This document shows, in pieces, positions 10,789 to 22,550 of a stretch of DNA of 64,000 bases; position 1 is the stretch's first letter; every line of letters starts with the position of its first letter. The notes below the pieces were generated by a model that was not told the origin of the DNA, made no database searches, and saw nothing but the letters and a program-made list of their open reading frames with translations. Source of the DNA: Elephas maximus indicus. Its lineage: Eukaryota > Chordata > Mammalia > Proboscidea > Elephantidae. Position numbers and translations under genes: made by a program. The stretch lies in contig NC_064835.1 of the NCBI RefSeq assembly GCF_024166365.1, positions 61,546,607-61,610,606 on the forward strand, written 5' to 3'.

Positions 10789-10955
10789 CCCCAGTGGTGT
10801 AGTGGTTAAGTGCTATAGCTGCTAACCAAGAGGTTGGCAGTTCAAATCTGCCAGGCGCTCCTTGGAAACTCTATGGGGCAGTTCTACTCTGTCCTATAGG
10901 GTCGCTATGAGTCGGAATCGACTTGACGGCAGTGGGTTTGGTTTTTTTTTTTGGA
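10789..10955 (+). mobile_element. AfroSINE, sense (with a second SINE tail at 10985-11030)
   Basis: Complete copy: GGAAACCCCAGTGGTGTAGT head, CAGTTCAAATCTGCCAGGCG, ATAGGGTCGCTATGAGTCGG, and a T10 tail. A separate decayed tail (CACTATAAGTCGGAACCAAC) follows at 10985. Confidence 0.92.
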
Positions 10956-12157
10956 AGCTTTAAGAGTTACATTCTGTTGTACACAGGGCCACTATAAGTC
11001 GGAACCAACTCAATGGCACCTAACAATAATGAGCTTTAAAATGTATTGGCATTCTCTTATAACTTTTTTTTTTAATTCTCTAATGTATTTTTAGCTATGT
11101 TCCTTTTTCATTTCTAATGTTGTTTACTGCTTTTTTATTGTGATTTAGGTGAAACTTTACAGAGCATATTAGTTGCTCATTCAAAAATTTATACACAAAT
11201 TGTTTCATGGCATTGGCTGCAATCCTGCATTGTGTCAGCACTCTCCGCCTTTTCTTTTCCACCCTAGATTCATCGTGTCCAGTTTTCCTGTCCCCTCCTG
11301 CCTTCTTGTCTTTGTTCCTGGGTAAGTGTTGCCCCTTTGATTTAATACTTGATTGATCTAGGAAGCATGTTCCTCACATGTGTTACTGTTTGTCTTATAG
11401 GTCTGCCTAATGTTTGGCTGAAAGGTGAACTTCAGGAACGGCTTCAGGTCTGAGTTAGAAGGGTGTCCAGGTACCATATTCTTGGGGGTTCCTCCAGTCT
11501 CTCACAGACAAGTAAGTCTGGTCTTTTTCGTGAATTTGATCATTTGTTCTACATTTTTCTCCTGCTCTGTCTGGGACCCTCTGTTGTTATCCCGGTCAGA
11601 GCTGTAGGTAGTGGGAGCTGGGCACCACCTAGTTCTTCTGGTGTCTGGGTCGTATAGGCTATGGTTCATGTAGTCCATTAGTCCTTTGGACTAATTGCTC
11701 CCTTGGGTCATTAGATTTTTTGCCCTCTCCTTTGCTCTGAACTAGAAGAAACCAACAGTTGTATCTTAGATGGCCACTCACAAGCTTTTAAGACCCTAGA
11801 TGCTACTCATCATAGTAGGATGTAGAGCACGGTCTTCAAGAACTATGTTTTGCCAATTGACATAAATATCCCCCTAGTCTATGGTCCTTTGCCTTCAAGC
11901 CTGGGAACCTCATTTCATGAGGTGTTTAGTTATGTCTAAGAGGTTTCCCTGACTGTGCCACTTGTATGCTCTATTGTCTGTATTAATATATGAGGAGCAC
12001 CTACAGTCATGTATTTAGAAATTTCTGCCTCCCAACCTGTATCTGCCGGTAAGTGTTCTCCCTTACCCTCTCCCTCACCTCTTGGCATATCTGTCTATCT
12101 ATGTATCAATTAATAAATTGTTGTTGCAGGATTGTCTATGTTATAGTAGTTCCCATC

Positions 12158-12346
12158 AAACAAACAACAACAACAACAAAAAGCCCGTTGCCGTTGAGTT
12201 TGCTCTAACTCACAGCGACCCTATAAGACAGAGTAGAACTGCCCCCACAGGGTTTCCAAGGAGCAGCTAGTGGATTTGAACTGCTGATCTTTTGGTTAGC
12301 AGCCATATCTCACTGTAGTTCTTAACTGCTGGGCCACCAGGGCTCT
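12158..12346 (-). mobile_element. AfroSINE, antisense, inside the L1
   Basis: An A/C-rich tail (AACAACAACAACAAAAAGCC), then GCCCCCACAGGGTTTCCAAG and the head antisense GGGCCACCAGGGCTC. Confidence 0.88.
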
Positions 12347-12662
12347 TTTTTAAAACACTTTAAAGAGATCTTTTGCAGCAGATTTGCCCTGTGTAACGTG
12401 TCATTTGATTTCGTGACTGCTGCTTCCGTGGGCATTGATTTTGGATCCAAGTAAAAGGAAATCCTTGACAACTTCAATCTTTTCTCCATTTATCATGATA
12501 TTGCTTATTGGTCCAGTTGTCAGTATTTTTGTTTTCTTTGTGTTGAGGTAATCTGTACTGAAGGCTGTGGTCTTTGATCTTCATCAGTAAGTGCTTCAAG
12601 TTCTCTTCACTTTCAGCAAGCAAGGCTGTGTCATCTATATATGGCACATTGTTACCATACCA
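12347..12662 (-). mobile_element. RTE-type LINE fragment, antisense (RT domain)
   Basis: On the minus strand the frame near 12674-12540 reads VPYIDDTALLAESEENLKHL, the RTE reverse-transcriptase catalytic region (YIDD box). The next stretch is frame-shifted. The same text recurs at 39.7 kb. It is nested within L1 sequence. Confidence 0.85.
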
Positions 12663-12772
12663 AAAGAAAACCAAACCCAGTGCTGTCGAGTTGATTCTGA
12701 CTCATAGCGCCCCTTGGAAACACTATGGGCAGTTCTACTCTGTCCTATAGGGTCGCGATGAGTCGAAATTGT
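12663..12772. repeat. Two AfroSINE tails head-to-head in opposite orientations
   Basis: 12668-12708 is an antisense tail (AACCCAGTGCTGTCGAGTTG). It is followed at once by sense core and tail (CTTGGAAACACTATGGGCAG, TAGGGTCGCGATGAGTCG). This is an inverted junction with no spacer. Confidence 0.75.
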
Positions 12773-15700
12773 TACCATAGTTGTCCTTTATTCTTGTGTT
12801 CCTCTCAACGTCCTTTCTTGGCTTTGGTCATGTTGTGCTGACTCCTTCCATATTGTGTATTGTCTTTCCTTTCAACAATATTAACTCGTGTCTACTATCT
12901 CTTAGATAATTTTCCACCCCCCCATCCCTAGTAACCATCGAAGAGTCTTTTTTTTTTCCTGTGTGTAAACCTTTTGTTTTTATTTTATAAAACCAATCTT
13001 ATACAATATTTATCTTTTTGTGGCTGACTTATTTCACTCAGCATGATGCCCTCCAGGCTCATTCATGCTGTGAGATGTTTTTATGTAGTGTCGTTGGATA
13101 GTGTTCCATTGTGTGTATGTACCACAGTTTGTTAATCCACTCATCTGTTGATGGGCACTTAGGTTGCTTCCACCTTTTCGATATTGTGAATAATGCTGCA
13201 ATGAACATGGGTGTGCATATGTCTATTTGTGTCACAGCTCTTATTTCTTTAGGATATGTACCCAGAAGTGGGATTGTTGGATCATATTTCTATTTCTATT
13301 TCTATTTCTAGCTTTGTGAGGAAGCACCATACTGTTTTCCATAGTGATTGCACATTTTACATTCCTACCAGCGGTATATAAGTGTTCCAATCTTCCTATA
13401 TCCTTGCCAACGTTTGTTATTTTCTCTTTTTTTGATTAGTGTCATTAAAGTTGGGGTGAGATGGTATCTCTTTGCAGTTTTGATTTGCATCTCTCTAATT
13501 GCTAATAATCATGAGCATTTCTTCATACGTTTGTCATTAGTCTGAATGTCTTCTTTGGTGATGTGTCTGTTCATTTCCTTTGCCCATTTTTTAATTGGAT
13601 TGTCTTTTTTTTTTTTTTTGGTTGAGGTTGAAGTTTTCTATAAATTTTAGAGATCAAACCCTTGTTGTTTATGCCATAGCCAATTTTTTTTCCCTAATCT
13701 GTAGGTTCTTTTTTTACTTTTTTGGAGAAGTCTTCTGTTGAGCATAAGCGTTTAATTTTTAGGAGGTCCCATTTATCTAGTTCCTTTTTTTTCTGTATAT
13801 GCACTTTTAATTATGTTTGGTAATCTATTTATGCTATATATTTGAGCCCCTAGTGTTGTCCCTAATTTTTCCTCCATGATCTTTATAGTTTTAGATTTTA
13901 TATCTTTGATCCATTTTGTGTTAGTTTTTGTGTAGGTATGAGGTATGGACTCTGTTTCTTTTTTCTGCAGATAGACATCCAGTTTTACCAGCAGTATTTG
14001 TTAAAGAGACTGTCTCTTCCCCACTCAGTATCCTTTGTTGAAGGATAGGCTGTCCACAAATGGTTGGATTTACGTCTCAGTTCTCAATTTTGTTCCATTC
14101 ATCGATGAGTCTGTTGTAGCAGTACCAGGCTGTTTTGACTCCTGAGGCTGTATATAGGCTCTGAGATCAGGAAGTGTGAAACCTCTTTGTTCTTATTTTT
14201 TTTTAATAAGGCTTTATCTGGGGCCTCCTTCCCTTCCATATAAAGTTAGTGATTAGTTTCTCCATCTCAGTGAAGAATGCTGTTGGGATTTGTATCAGGA
14301 TTGCGTTATATCTAAATATCGTTTTGGGTAGTATTGATATTTTCACAATGTTATGTCTTCCTATCCAAGAGCATGGTATGTTTTTCCATTTATGTAGGTC
14401 TCTTTTGATTTCTTGCAGTAGTGTTTTATAGTTTTGTTCGTTTAAGTCTTTTATGTCCCAGGTTAGATTTATTCCTAAGCACTTTATCTTGGGGGGCGGT
14501 GGGTATGGTAAATGGTATTGTTTTCCTGATTTCCTTTCACAGTTGTATTTGTTGATGTAGAGGAATCTAACTGATATTTGTATGTTAATCTTGTATCCTG
14601 CTACTTTTCTGAACGTTTCTATTAGTTCCAATAACTTTCTTGTGGAGTCCTTAGGATTTTCTATGTGTAGAATCATATCATCTGCAAATAGGGATAGTTT
14701 TACTTCTTCCTTACCAGTGTAGATGATTTATTCCTTTTCTTGCCTTATTGCTCTTACTAGGACTTCCAATACAATGTTGAGTAAGCATGGTGATAAAGGG
14801 CATCCTTGTCTGATTCCTATTCTCAGGGGGAATGCTTTCAGATTCTCTCCATTGAGGACAATATTGGCTGTTGGTTTTGTATAAATTGCCTGTATTATGT
14901 TGAGGAATTTCCCTTCTATTACTATTTTGGTAAGAGTTTCTTTTTTTTAATCAGGAATGGTGTTGGACTTTATCAAATGCCTTTTCTGCATCTACTGATA
15001 CAATTGTGATTTTTTCCTTTGTTTTGTTTATGTGATGGATTATGTTGATTGATTTTCTAATGTTGAACCAAACTTGCATACCTGGTGTGTATCCCACCTG
15101 ATTGCAATGTATTATCTTTTGGCTACACTGTTGTATTCTATTGGCTAGGATTTTGTTGAGAATTTTTGAGTCTGTATTCCTGAAGGATATTGGTCTGTAG
15201 TTTTCTTTTTTAGTAATGTCCTTGCCTGGCTTTGGTATTAAGGATATACTGGCTTCATAGAATGAGTTCGGGAGTATTCCTTCCTTTTCTACATTCTGGA
15301 ATAGCTTGAGTAGAGTTGGTGTCAACTCTTCTCTGAATGTTTGGTAGAATTCTCCAGTGAAGGCATCTGGACCAGAGCTTTTTTTTTTGGTGGTAGAGGG
15401 GAGTTTTTTATGACCCTTTCAATTTATTCTTTTTTTATAGGTCTTTTTAGATTTTCTTTCTCAGTTTGTGTTAATTTAGGTATGTGGTATGTTTCTAGAA
15501 ATTTGTCCCTTCCCCCTAGGTTTTCAAATATGTTGGAGTACAATTTTTCATAATATTCTGTTATGATCGTTTTTATTTCAGTAGGTTCTGATGTAATGTC
15601 ACCCACCTCATTTCTTATTCAGATTATTTGCATCTTCTGCCATTTTTCTTTTGTCAGTTTGGACTGTGGCTTGTCAATTTTATTAATCCTTTCAAAAAAC

Positions 15701-15963
15701 CAGCTTTTAGTCCTGTTGATTCATTCTATTGTTTTTCCATTCTCTGTTTCATTTATTTCTGCTTTAATTTTTATTATTTCATTTCTTCTGGCTACTGTGG
15801 GCTTCTTTTGCTGCTCTCTTTCTAATTGTTTGACTTAATGTTTACTTCTGTCTTTTTCTCTTGAGTAGTCTTGAAAATGGTTTGGCAATTTTAATTCAAT
15901 CATATAGTTGTCTTTTTGGATTATTAATATGTCTAGTACTTGTTTGGTATTTCATTGTTCTTC

Positions 15964-16006
15964 CCTCCTTCCCTCCCTCCCTTCCCTCCTTGCTTTCTCT
16001 TCTTCT
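15964..16006 (+). repeat. (CCTT)n simple repeat within L1
   Basis: Runs of CCTTCCCTCCCTCCCTTCCC interrupt the antisense L1 text. Confidence 0.85.
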
Positions 16007-16195
16007 GTTTCTGGTTCCCTCTAAGCACAACTATACCCTACAAGTTTCAATATGTAGTAGTTGTAAACACTGAGTTCTAAATACTTAATAATTTCTATGT
16101 GGTTTCCTGATAAGCCCATGATTCAAATTATTTTTAGTTTCCAAAGATATATTTATTTAATTTTTATTTATTATTTATTTTTACTATAGCGATAT

Positions 16196-16714
16196 TGCCT
16201 TAGCCATCTAGTACTGCTGTAACAGAAATACCACAAGTAGATGGCTTTAACAAAGAGAAATTTATTCTTTCACAGTCTAGTAGTGTACAAGTCCAAATTC
16301 AGGGCATCAGCTCCAGGCGAAGGCTTTCTTGTCTCTGTTAGCTCTGGAGGAAGGTCCTTGTCCTCAATCTTCCCCAGTTGAGAAGCTTCTCAGTGCAGGG
16401 ACTCCGAATCCAAAGGACATGCTATGTTCTCAGTGCTCCTTTCTTGGTGATATAAGTTACCCCTGTCTCTCTGCTCCCTTCTTTCTTTTAAATCTCAAAA
16501 GAAATTGGCTCAAAACACAATCCGATCTTGTAGATTGAGTCCTGCCTCATTAACATAACTGTCACCTATCTCACCTCATTAACATCATAGAGATGGGGTT
16601 TACAACACATAGAAAAATCACATCAGATGACAAAATGATGGACAATCACACAATACTAGAAATCATAGCTTAGCCAAATTGATACACATTTTGGGGGACA
16701 CAATTCAATCCATG
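16196..16714 (-). mobile_element. MaLR-type solo LTR, antisense
   Basis: It starts TGCCTTAGCCATCTAGTACT, contains AGAAATTTATTCTTTCACAG and TGTTAGCTCTGGAGGAAGG, and ends GGGGGACACAATTCAATCC. No internal retroviral coding sequence accompanies it. It lies 263 bp upstream of the SLC4A5 start exon and splits L1 sequence. Confidence 0.85.
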
Positions 16715-16977
16715 ATGGGTGACCTAGTGTATGGGGTCTCTTTGTAAATGTTCCACTTGTATTTGAAAAGAAGGTGGGCTCTCTATTTGTTGGAGAATAT
16801 ATATACACATATACATATATATTTTGAGCATCTTCAATTTGTTCTTACCTTCTTTAGCCTTAATTTTTTTTTTTAAATCTGTATTAAGGTCTCTCTCCAT
16901 GGCAATTGTGGGTTTGACAATTTCTCCTTGAAATCCAATTATAGATTTTAAGGTTATGTACATTTTTTACTTTATAG

Positions 16978-17058
16978 TCATGAAGGTAGAGGAGGAGAAG
17001 GTTGGGATAGGAAAGCTGGACCCCGCTAACTACAGGAGGAGATATCAGAATCCAGAAG
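16978..17058 (+). CDS. SLC4A5: SLC4A5 start-codon exon (CDS from 16980)
   Basis: The acceptor is a T-rich tract ending TTTATAG, after which the exon opens with TC and then the ATG at 16980. It encodes MKVEEEKVGIGKLD... and then a basic RRR stretch (residues 1-26, plus one base of codon 27), matching the start of the known SLC4A5 protein with scattered substitutions. The donor is GAAG|GTAAGG, close to consensus, and leaves phase 1. The start codon lies only two bases inside the exon, so the 5' UTR must come from one or more upstream exons. This extreme N-terminus is cytoplasmic and poorly conserved among SLC4 paralogues. The sequence immediately upstream (to about 16965) looks like antisense L1, so the acceptor sits at a repeat edge. 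No competing upstream ATG is possible within the exon. Confidence 0.9.
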
Positions 17059-19165
17059 GTAAGGCCATTTTGATGCAGATTGGGAGGGACTGAAAATCCC
17101 TCCAGTAATCTTATAACGACCCTTCACCCTTCGATCTGGGGAATCTAAACATCAGGTCCCCCTGCTGAGTTGTCACCAGTGTGTCCTCCAGATCTGGTGG
17201 GAAGAGCCTTCACCTTGTCTTACAAGGACCGCATAGTTGAGACAGAGACAGGAACCAGCACCGTGCCTGTATGGATAAGGGCATAGATTCCGCCCACACA
17301 GAACAAACTCACCTCATTTTACAAGCCCTGAAAAAAAAAAAAAAAAAAAACTGTAGTAGATTCCAAAAACGGCAGCACAGTTAAAACCAGTGCAAAAGGG
17401 TGTCGAGTGGGAACATTTCTGTTGCTCCAGAATTGCTGACCAGCACCCCAAACGAAGATTCAGAGACCGTAAGCATCCCATATTCTCCAGAGAAGCAGCC
17501 ATAGGGCTTATGAAGATGCAAGCAGAAGGGGCTGCTGCCATAGCTGGAGTCCCAGCCCCACCCAGTGGGAAGCACTAAGCTCACTGCCCAGCTGGATGCT
17601 TGCCGAGCTGCAGAGTGTGTAGACCCAGCCTGGGGCTACCTTCTTAGAGGAATGCAGTGTGGAGTTGCTGTGTCCTGAGCCAAACTCTGCAAGATGTTTG
17701 CAATGAGAGGCGAGGTCCCACAAACGAAGAAGGAGAATTTAGGCTCGGGGTAGCAATGCACCAGTCAAAGAGTAGACACTCAACAAATTTCTAAAAAACT
17801 AAGCAAATCTTAGACATGCTTCCCCAGGATTCTGCTTGGTGTGGTTTTCAGCTGATATTTCCTGCCAATGAATGTCCAGCCATCTAGCATCTGCATTTCA
17901 GGAGTTTGAACCAAGAGGCAGCACTTTCCTCCAGGAAAAAACAAATAAACTCAAGTTAATGTAGGTTGTGGCATAAAAACAGAAAGTTCAATTTCCCAGA
18001 CCACCACAGCCTTTCAAATGTCAATTGCTCTTCTTAGTCTTCAGAAATGGTCTTAATAACCAGCCTGCTCCTGAGCAAATTGTCACCCAGAGGTTCCAGA
18101 TTCATAGGTACTCCAGATCAGTGGTTTTTAAACATTTTTACGGCAATCCATTTGAGCAGGGCAGAAGATCCTCCCATTCACTTACCCACCCATTCTCACT
18201 TCCCTCAAAAAAAAAAAAAAAAAAAAAAAATTGAGGGAAGAAAAGAAAGAAAGAAGGAAGGAAAAGGGAAGAAAAATTATAAAGGTCCGAGAGAGGAAAG
18301 TAGCTTTACTGGATGCAGGTGATTCAATTTAGAGCCTCAACATCAGAACATCATACGTCAAAGACATTGTTGGTACAAACAGTCATCACTATGCGTTGTA
18401 GAATTAACCAATCAATCCACAACAAATAAAAGACATCCACCCTAAAGCTATATTAGCAGAAATTTATAATTAAAAAGAGAGAATAGTAGCAATGGAAAAT
18501 GATGGCCAACTCAAGCCAACACTGGTGATAAACCTGTAACAGAATGTCCTTCCTGAGAACGGAGGGGATTCCAGTTGCCTCTGTGTGCACAGACCTGTTG
18601 GGGGCTTTGTGCATTGCCCAGGGTTAGTATAATACTGATTAACAATCCTTGCTAACTCTAGTTCTTGAAAATTTTAGTTTGTGTAAACCAGCTTTGAGAA
18701 ACACATAGTAATTTATTGTGATAAGCAGTCCCAGTAGTTCTTAGTCGTTAGTAACAACGGCAGCCGAAGGAAATGCGTTCTACATTCCCATAACAACTAA
18801 AGAGAGGGCTTGGCATTTGGGGGTAAAGAGTGGCCCACTGAGGGACTCTCTTCTGGACTATGTGTCATAGGCCATATCTGGTCATCAGTGCTCCAGACAA
18901 ACACGAATGAGGAGATGGGTGCTGTGCTCATTCTAACAGAATTCTAACTATAGCACCAAGGGTACCCGTCTAGCAACTGCTGAGTTGGTTCAGAAATGGA
19001 ACTCTGTTAACTCAAGCCTTGGGGAAGTGGCCCTGTTCAGGCCATGTCCAAGTCTTCTGTTTGCTTCTGGGGCACCATCTCTTTGTCATTGGTGAATTTT
19101 GACATGAAATGCCAGTTTTCAGTAATTCTGCCTCCACCCCACCCTCCTTTTGTGCTGTCCCACAG
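17059..19165 (+). other. SLC4A5: SLC4A5 intron between coding exons 1 and 2
   Basis: Phase-1 GT-AG intron of 2,107 bp. Features seen are an A-run at 17332-17350, an A-run at 18207-18230 followed by a GAAA/GAAGG-rich purine tract to 18275, and otherwise unassigned sequence. The exon-sized open frames near 17.4-17.6 kb are not supported by similarity. Confidence 0.85.
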
Positions 19166-19357
19166 ACTGCCATTCCATCAACACAGGGCTTCCAGTCCCC
19201 AGTTACTCTCAAAGAAAAAGAGATCAGAAAGGACAACTTCCTGGCATGCAAAAAGTCCGCTGGGGCCTGCAGCCAGACAAGCAGCAGCAGGAGCTGAATG
19301 ATCCCAGGAGCAGGGGCAACAGCCGGGAAGGCAGAGTGGATCAAGTCAGCAGGACCC
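19166..19357 (+). CDS. SLC4A5: SLC4A5 coding exon 2
   Basis: A pyrimidine-rich tract ending CCCACAG precedes the exon and the donor is ACCC|GTGAGT. The 192 nt complete codon 27 (Asp), encode residues 28-90 and give the first base of codon 91. Recognisable stretches are GLPVPSYSQRK and VRWGLQPD, corresponding to GLPVPTYPQRK and VHWGLRPD as I recall them from the human protein. The segment is cytoplasmic, hydrophilic, basic and glutamine-rich (QQQ near residue 71), with no membrane segment. This N-terminal appendage is specific to SLC4A5 and diverges quickly; several residues differ from the human version. The open frame running on past 19357 is intronic read-through. The downstream intron is 17.7 kb. 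Confidence 0.92.
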
Positions 19358-20160
19358 GTGAGTTCCTTGCGGGGCGAGGACGCGTTCTGGGGAGCCATCC
19401 TGCTGGTAGATTCAGACAGGGCCCGGCAGGGCAGGGGAATTATCTGGAGAATGGGGGTAATGCCTTCTGGGCTCAGCCTCTCAAGCCCCCTCTGCTCTGC
19501 TTCCACTGCTGATCAAGCTCCCTGCTGTGGGATACCTTTAATCAGGTTGAAGCCCTCTGTCTCTATCTGGTGACTTCAAGACAGACCTCCTTTCTGAACC
19601 ATTCTGTGTTGATTTCACAATTTAAGTCTCAGAGTTATTTCCTTCATTTCCAAATTCCTAGAGGCCACGTGGCTGTTGCCCCTAAGAACCAATAACAAGC
19701 ACAACTGCTTAGTACAAGGCATTGTGCTCAGTCAACTGGATTCCTTATTCTATTACCTCCTTCCCCTCTCCTCACCTGAGCTTGAGGGAATGGGACAGAA
19801 TTATCCAGTCACCCTGCATTGCAGCTTGCAGACCCCTGGGACACTTCCTCCCATTATACAAAGCCCCCACATCCCTCCTCTGCTACTGCAGAAATCAGCA
19901 CTGGGCTAATTAAAAATTGGTCTTTTGCCTTCTTGTGGAAATAAAATGATCAGTCTTAAGAGGACTGAAAAGGAGTAGAGTCCTTCGAGCACAACAGTGA
20001 CATTTTATCCTTTATAAACTTTACTGATGCTTCTGGGGACATGATTTCACCCCTAGATATCTCAAATCTGCATAATAAATGGCATTCAGTTGGTTTCTAC
20101 TATACAGTTCCACTCTCTTGAGCAAGGCAAGATTAGTTCCTCTTACATCTAAACTTTTAA
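19358..20160 (+). other. SLC4A5: Start of the 17.7-kb SLC4A5 intron; no other feature seen
   Basis: The frame of coding exon 2 stays open for some distance past its donor but loses similarity at 19358. No recognised repeat until the L1 fragment near 20165. Confidence 0.6.
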
Positions 20161-20164
20161 AGGA

Positions 20165-21108
20165 GTGTCACGAAAGAAACCATCTTTGATGGTTATGAGG
20201 GAGGGGAGGGGTGAGAATGAAAAAACACTAAATAGACAATAGATAAGTGGTAACTTTGGTGAAGGGTAAGACAGTACACAGTACTGGGGAAGCCAGCACA
20301 ACTCGACCAAGGCAAGGTCATGGAAGCTCCATAGACACATCCAAACTTCCTGAGGGACCAAATTGCTGAGGGTTGTGGGGACCATGGCCTCAGGGAACAC
20401 CTAGCTCATAACGTAGTTTATAAAGACAGTGTTCTACATTCTACTTTGGTGAGTAGCATCTGGCATCTTAAAAGCCTGTGAGCAGCTGTCTAAGACACTC
20501 CACTGGTCTTAACCCATCGGAAGCAAGGGAGAATGAAGAAAACCAAGGACACAAGGGAAAGATTAGTCCAAAGGACTAATGGACCACAACTACCACTGCC
20601 TCCACCAGACTGAGTCCAGCACAACTAAATGGTGCCCGGCTATCACCACTGACTGCTCTGACAGGGATCACAGTACAGGGCTCTAGACAGAGCTAGAGAA
20701 AAACGTAGAAAAAAATTCTAACTCACACACACACACAAAAAAGAACAGATTTCCTAGTCTGACAGAGACTGGAGAAACCCCGGGAGTATGGCCCTTGGAC
20801 ACCCTTTTAGCTCATTAATGAAGTCACTCCTGAGGTTCACCCTTCAGTCAAAGTTTAGACAGGCCCATAAAGCAATACGAGACTAAATGGGGCACACCAG
20901 CCCAGCCCAGGGGCAAGGACTAGAAGGTGGGAGGGGATAGGAAAGCTGGTAATAGGAAACCTCAGGTCAAGAAGGGAGAGTATTAACATGTCATGGGGTT
21001 GGTAACCAATGTCACAAAACAGTATACGTACTAATTTTTTAATGAGAAGCTAGTTTGTTATGTAAATCTTCATCTAAAGTACAATAATAAAAAAATAAAT
21101 AAAAGGAA
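20165..21108 (+). mobile_element. L1 3' UTR fragment, sense, with A-rich 3' end
   Basis: Reverse-complement match to the 3' UTR text at 1-410 and 11.6 kb (AGTCCAAAGGACTAATGGAC). It ends ATCTAAAGTACAATAATAAA followed by AAATAAATAAAA, a degraded polyadenylated L1 end. The left boundary is approximate. Confidence 0.8.
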
Positions 21109-21178
21109 TGTCAGAGGCAGTGACAGTGTCTTAGCATCCTCATGGGAGGAGACCTGACATACTTCCTCCAGAGGCTTT

Positions 21179-21859
21179 TTTTTTTTTTTTAATAATTTTT
21201 ATTGAGCTTTAAGTGAAAGTTTATAAATCAAGTCAGTCTGTCACATATAAGCTTATACACACCTTACTCCTTACTCCCACTTACTCTCCCCCTAATGAGT
21301 CAGCCCTTCCAGTCTCTCCTTTTGTGACAATTTTGCCAGCTTCTAACTCTCTCTACCCTCCCATCTCCCCTCCAGACAGGAGATGCCAACACAGTCTCAA
21401 GTGTCCACCCCATACAAGTAGCTTACTCTTCATCAGCATCTCTCTCCTACCCACTGTCCAGTCCCTTTCATGTCTGATGAGTTGTCTTCGGGAATGGTTC
21501 CTGTCCTGGGCCAAGAGAAGGTTTGGGGACCATGACCGCTGGGATTCCTCTAGTCTCAGTCAGACCATTAAGTCTGGTCTTTTTATGAGAATTTGGGGTC
21601 TGCATCCCACTGATCTCCTGCTCCCTCAGGGGTTCTCTGTTGTGCTCCTTGTCAGGGCAGTCATCGGTTGTGGCCGGGCACCAACTAGTTCTTCTGGTCT
21701 CAGGATGATGTAAGTCTCTGGTTCATGTGGCCCTTTCTGTCTCTTGGGCTCATAGTCATCGTGCGACCTTGGTGTTCTTCATTTTCCTTTGATCCAGGTG
21801 GGTTGAGACCAATTGATGCATCTTAGATGGCCGCTTGTTAGCATTTAAGACCCCAGACG
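21179..21859 (-). mobile_element. L1 3' end, antisense, with target-site duplication
   Basis: After a T-run the antisense 3' UTR reads GCTTTAAGTGAAAGTTTATA and continues to TTTAAGACCCCAGACG. TCCAGAGGCTTT stands on both sides (21167-21178 and 21860-21871), a 12-bp duplication marking a target-primed insertion truncated within the 3' UTR. Confidence 0.9.
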
Positions 21860-22550
21860 TCCAGAGGCTTTCTGAACCACCCCATCTGCCACTGCCCTGT
21901 ATCTCCTATCAGAGGATCTGGGCCCACTGGGGTCTGTGGCTTTTCCAGAGTAGACGTGGGAGATGAATTCATGGGGAGTCCTTTGGAGAAGTCCAGTATT
22001 AAGAGGTGGGCTCTGATTAAAATGCACATGTACACAGGCATGCACACGCATGCACACACATATACTCACAATGTTCAAAGATAGGAATATCAGAGACCAA
22101 GGAGAAAGAAAGCCTGGTGGGGAAACCTCCTGCTCCCCGCCATGAAATAGTCTCTGGGGAGTTCTTCTGTCACCCCACCACCTTCCCCACGTTCAGGGTT
22201 GGGGCCCCTGAGCCAGAGAAGAGGAAAATGGTTTTGAGCTGGTACTCTCTGCTCAAAGGCTTTGGAGGAGCCATAGGGTGAACCACAGAAATGGGTACAC
22301 ATGGTAGATTAGGTTGCTTTGGTGGTTTCTGGTTCAGGTAAGGGGATGCTGGTTTTAACTGGGAGCCAAAGGGGAGACAATGGAGAATGCTTCATGTACG
22401 AATCTCTTCCTTCACGGCCTGCTGTGCGCCTGGTTCCCAGACCATGTGCGTGGCCGGCTTCTCCTTGGCATGGCTGTGGAACAGGGGAGAGAGAATGGGA
22501 GCACCTCAGAGGACGGGGAATTTCAGGCTGTGTGTCTCAAGCTGGTGTAA

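Larger units (their letters stand above)
11131..16970 (-). mobile_element. Large 5'-truncated L1, antisense, with nested insertions
   Basis: The 3' UTR (11131 to about 12135) has the same text as other L1 copies here. The body resumes at about 12775 and includes ORF2 reverse-transcriptase regions on the minus strand: 15606-15424 (ending NLKRPIKKE), 15325-14951 ([33 protein letters not shown]) and 14676-14203 ([14 protein letters not shown]). The frame is broken repeatedly, so it is dead. Insertions inside it are an AfroSINE/RTE cluster (12158-12772), a CCTT tract (15964-16006) and an LTR (16196-16714). Antisense ORF2-like text resumes at 16716 and seems to reach about 16965, next to the SLC4A5 start-exon acceptor. 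The last 250 bp could belong to an older L1. Confidence 0.85.

Noticed and set aside
14203-15606. Minus-strand reverse-transcriptase-like frames
   Set aside because: These are fragments of a dead L1 ORF2 with internal stops and insertions, kept as part of the mobile element.
1-16977. The 3' end of a neighbouring gene such as DCTN1, expected upstream of SLC4A5 from human gene order
   Set aside because: No exon encoding recognisable dynactin sequence was seen on either strand. The segment is repeats and unassigned sequence.
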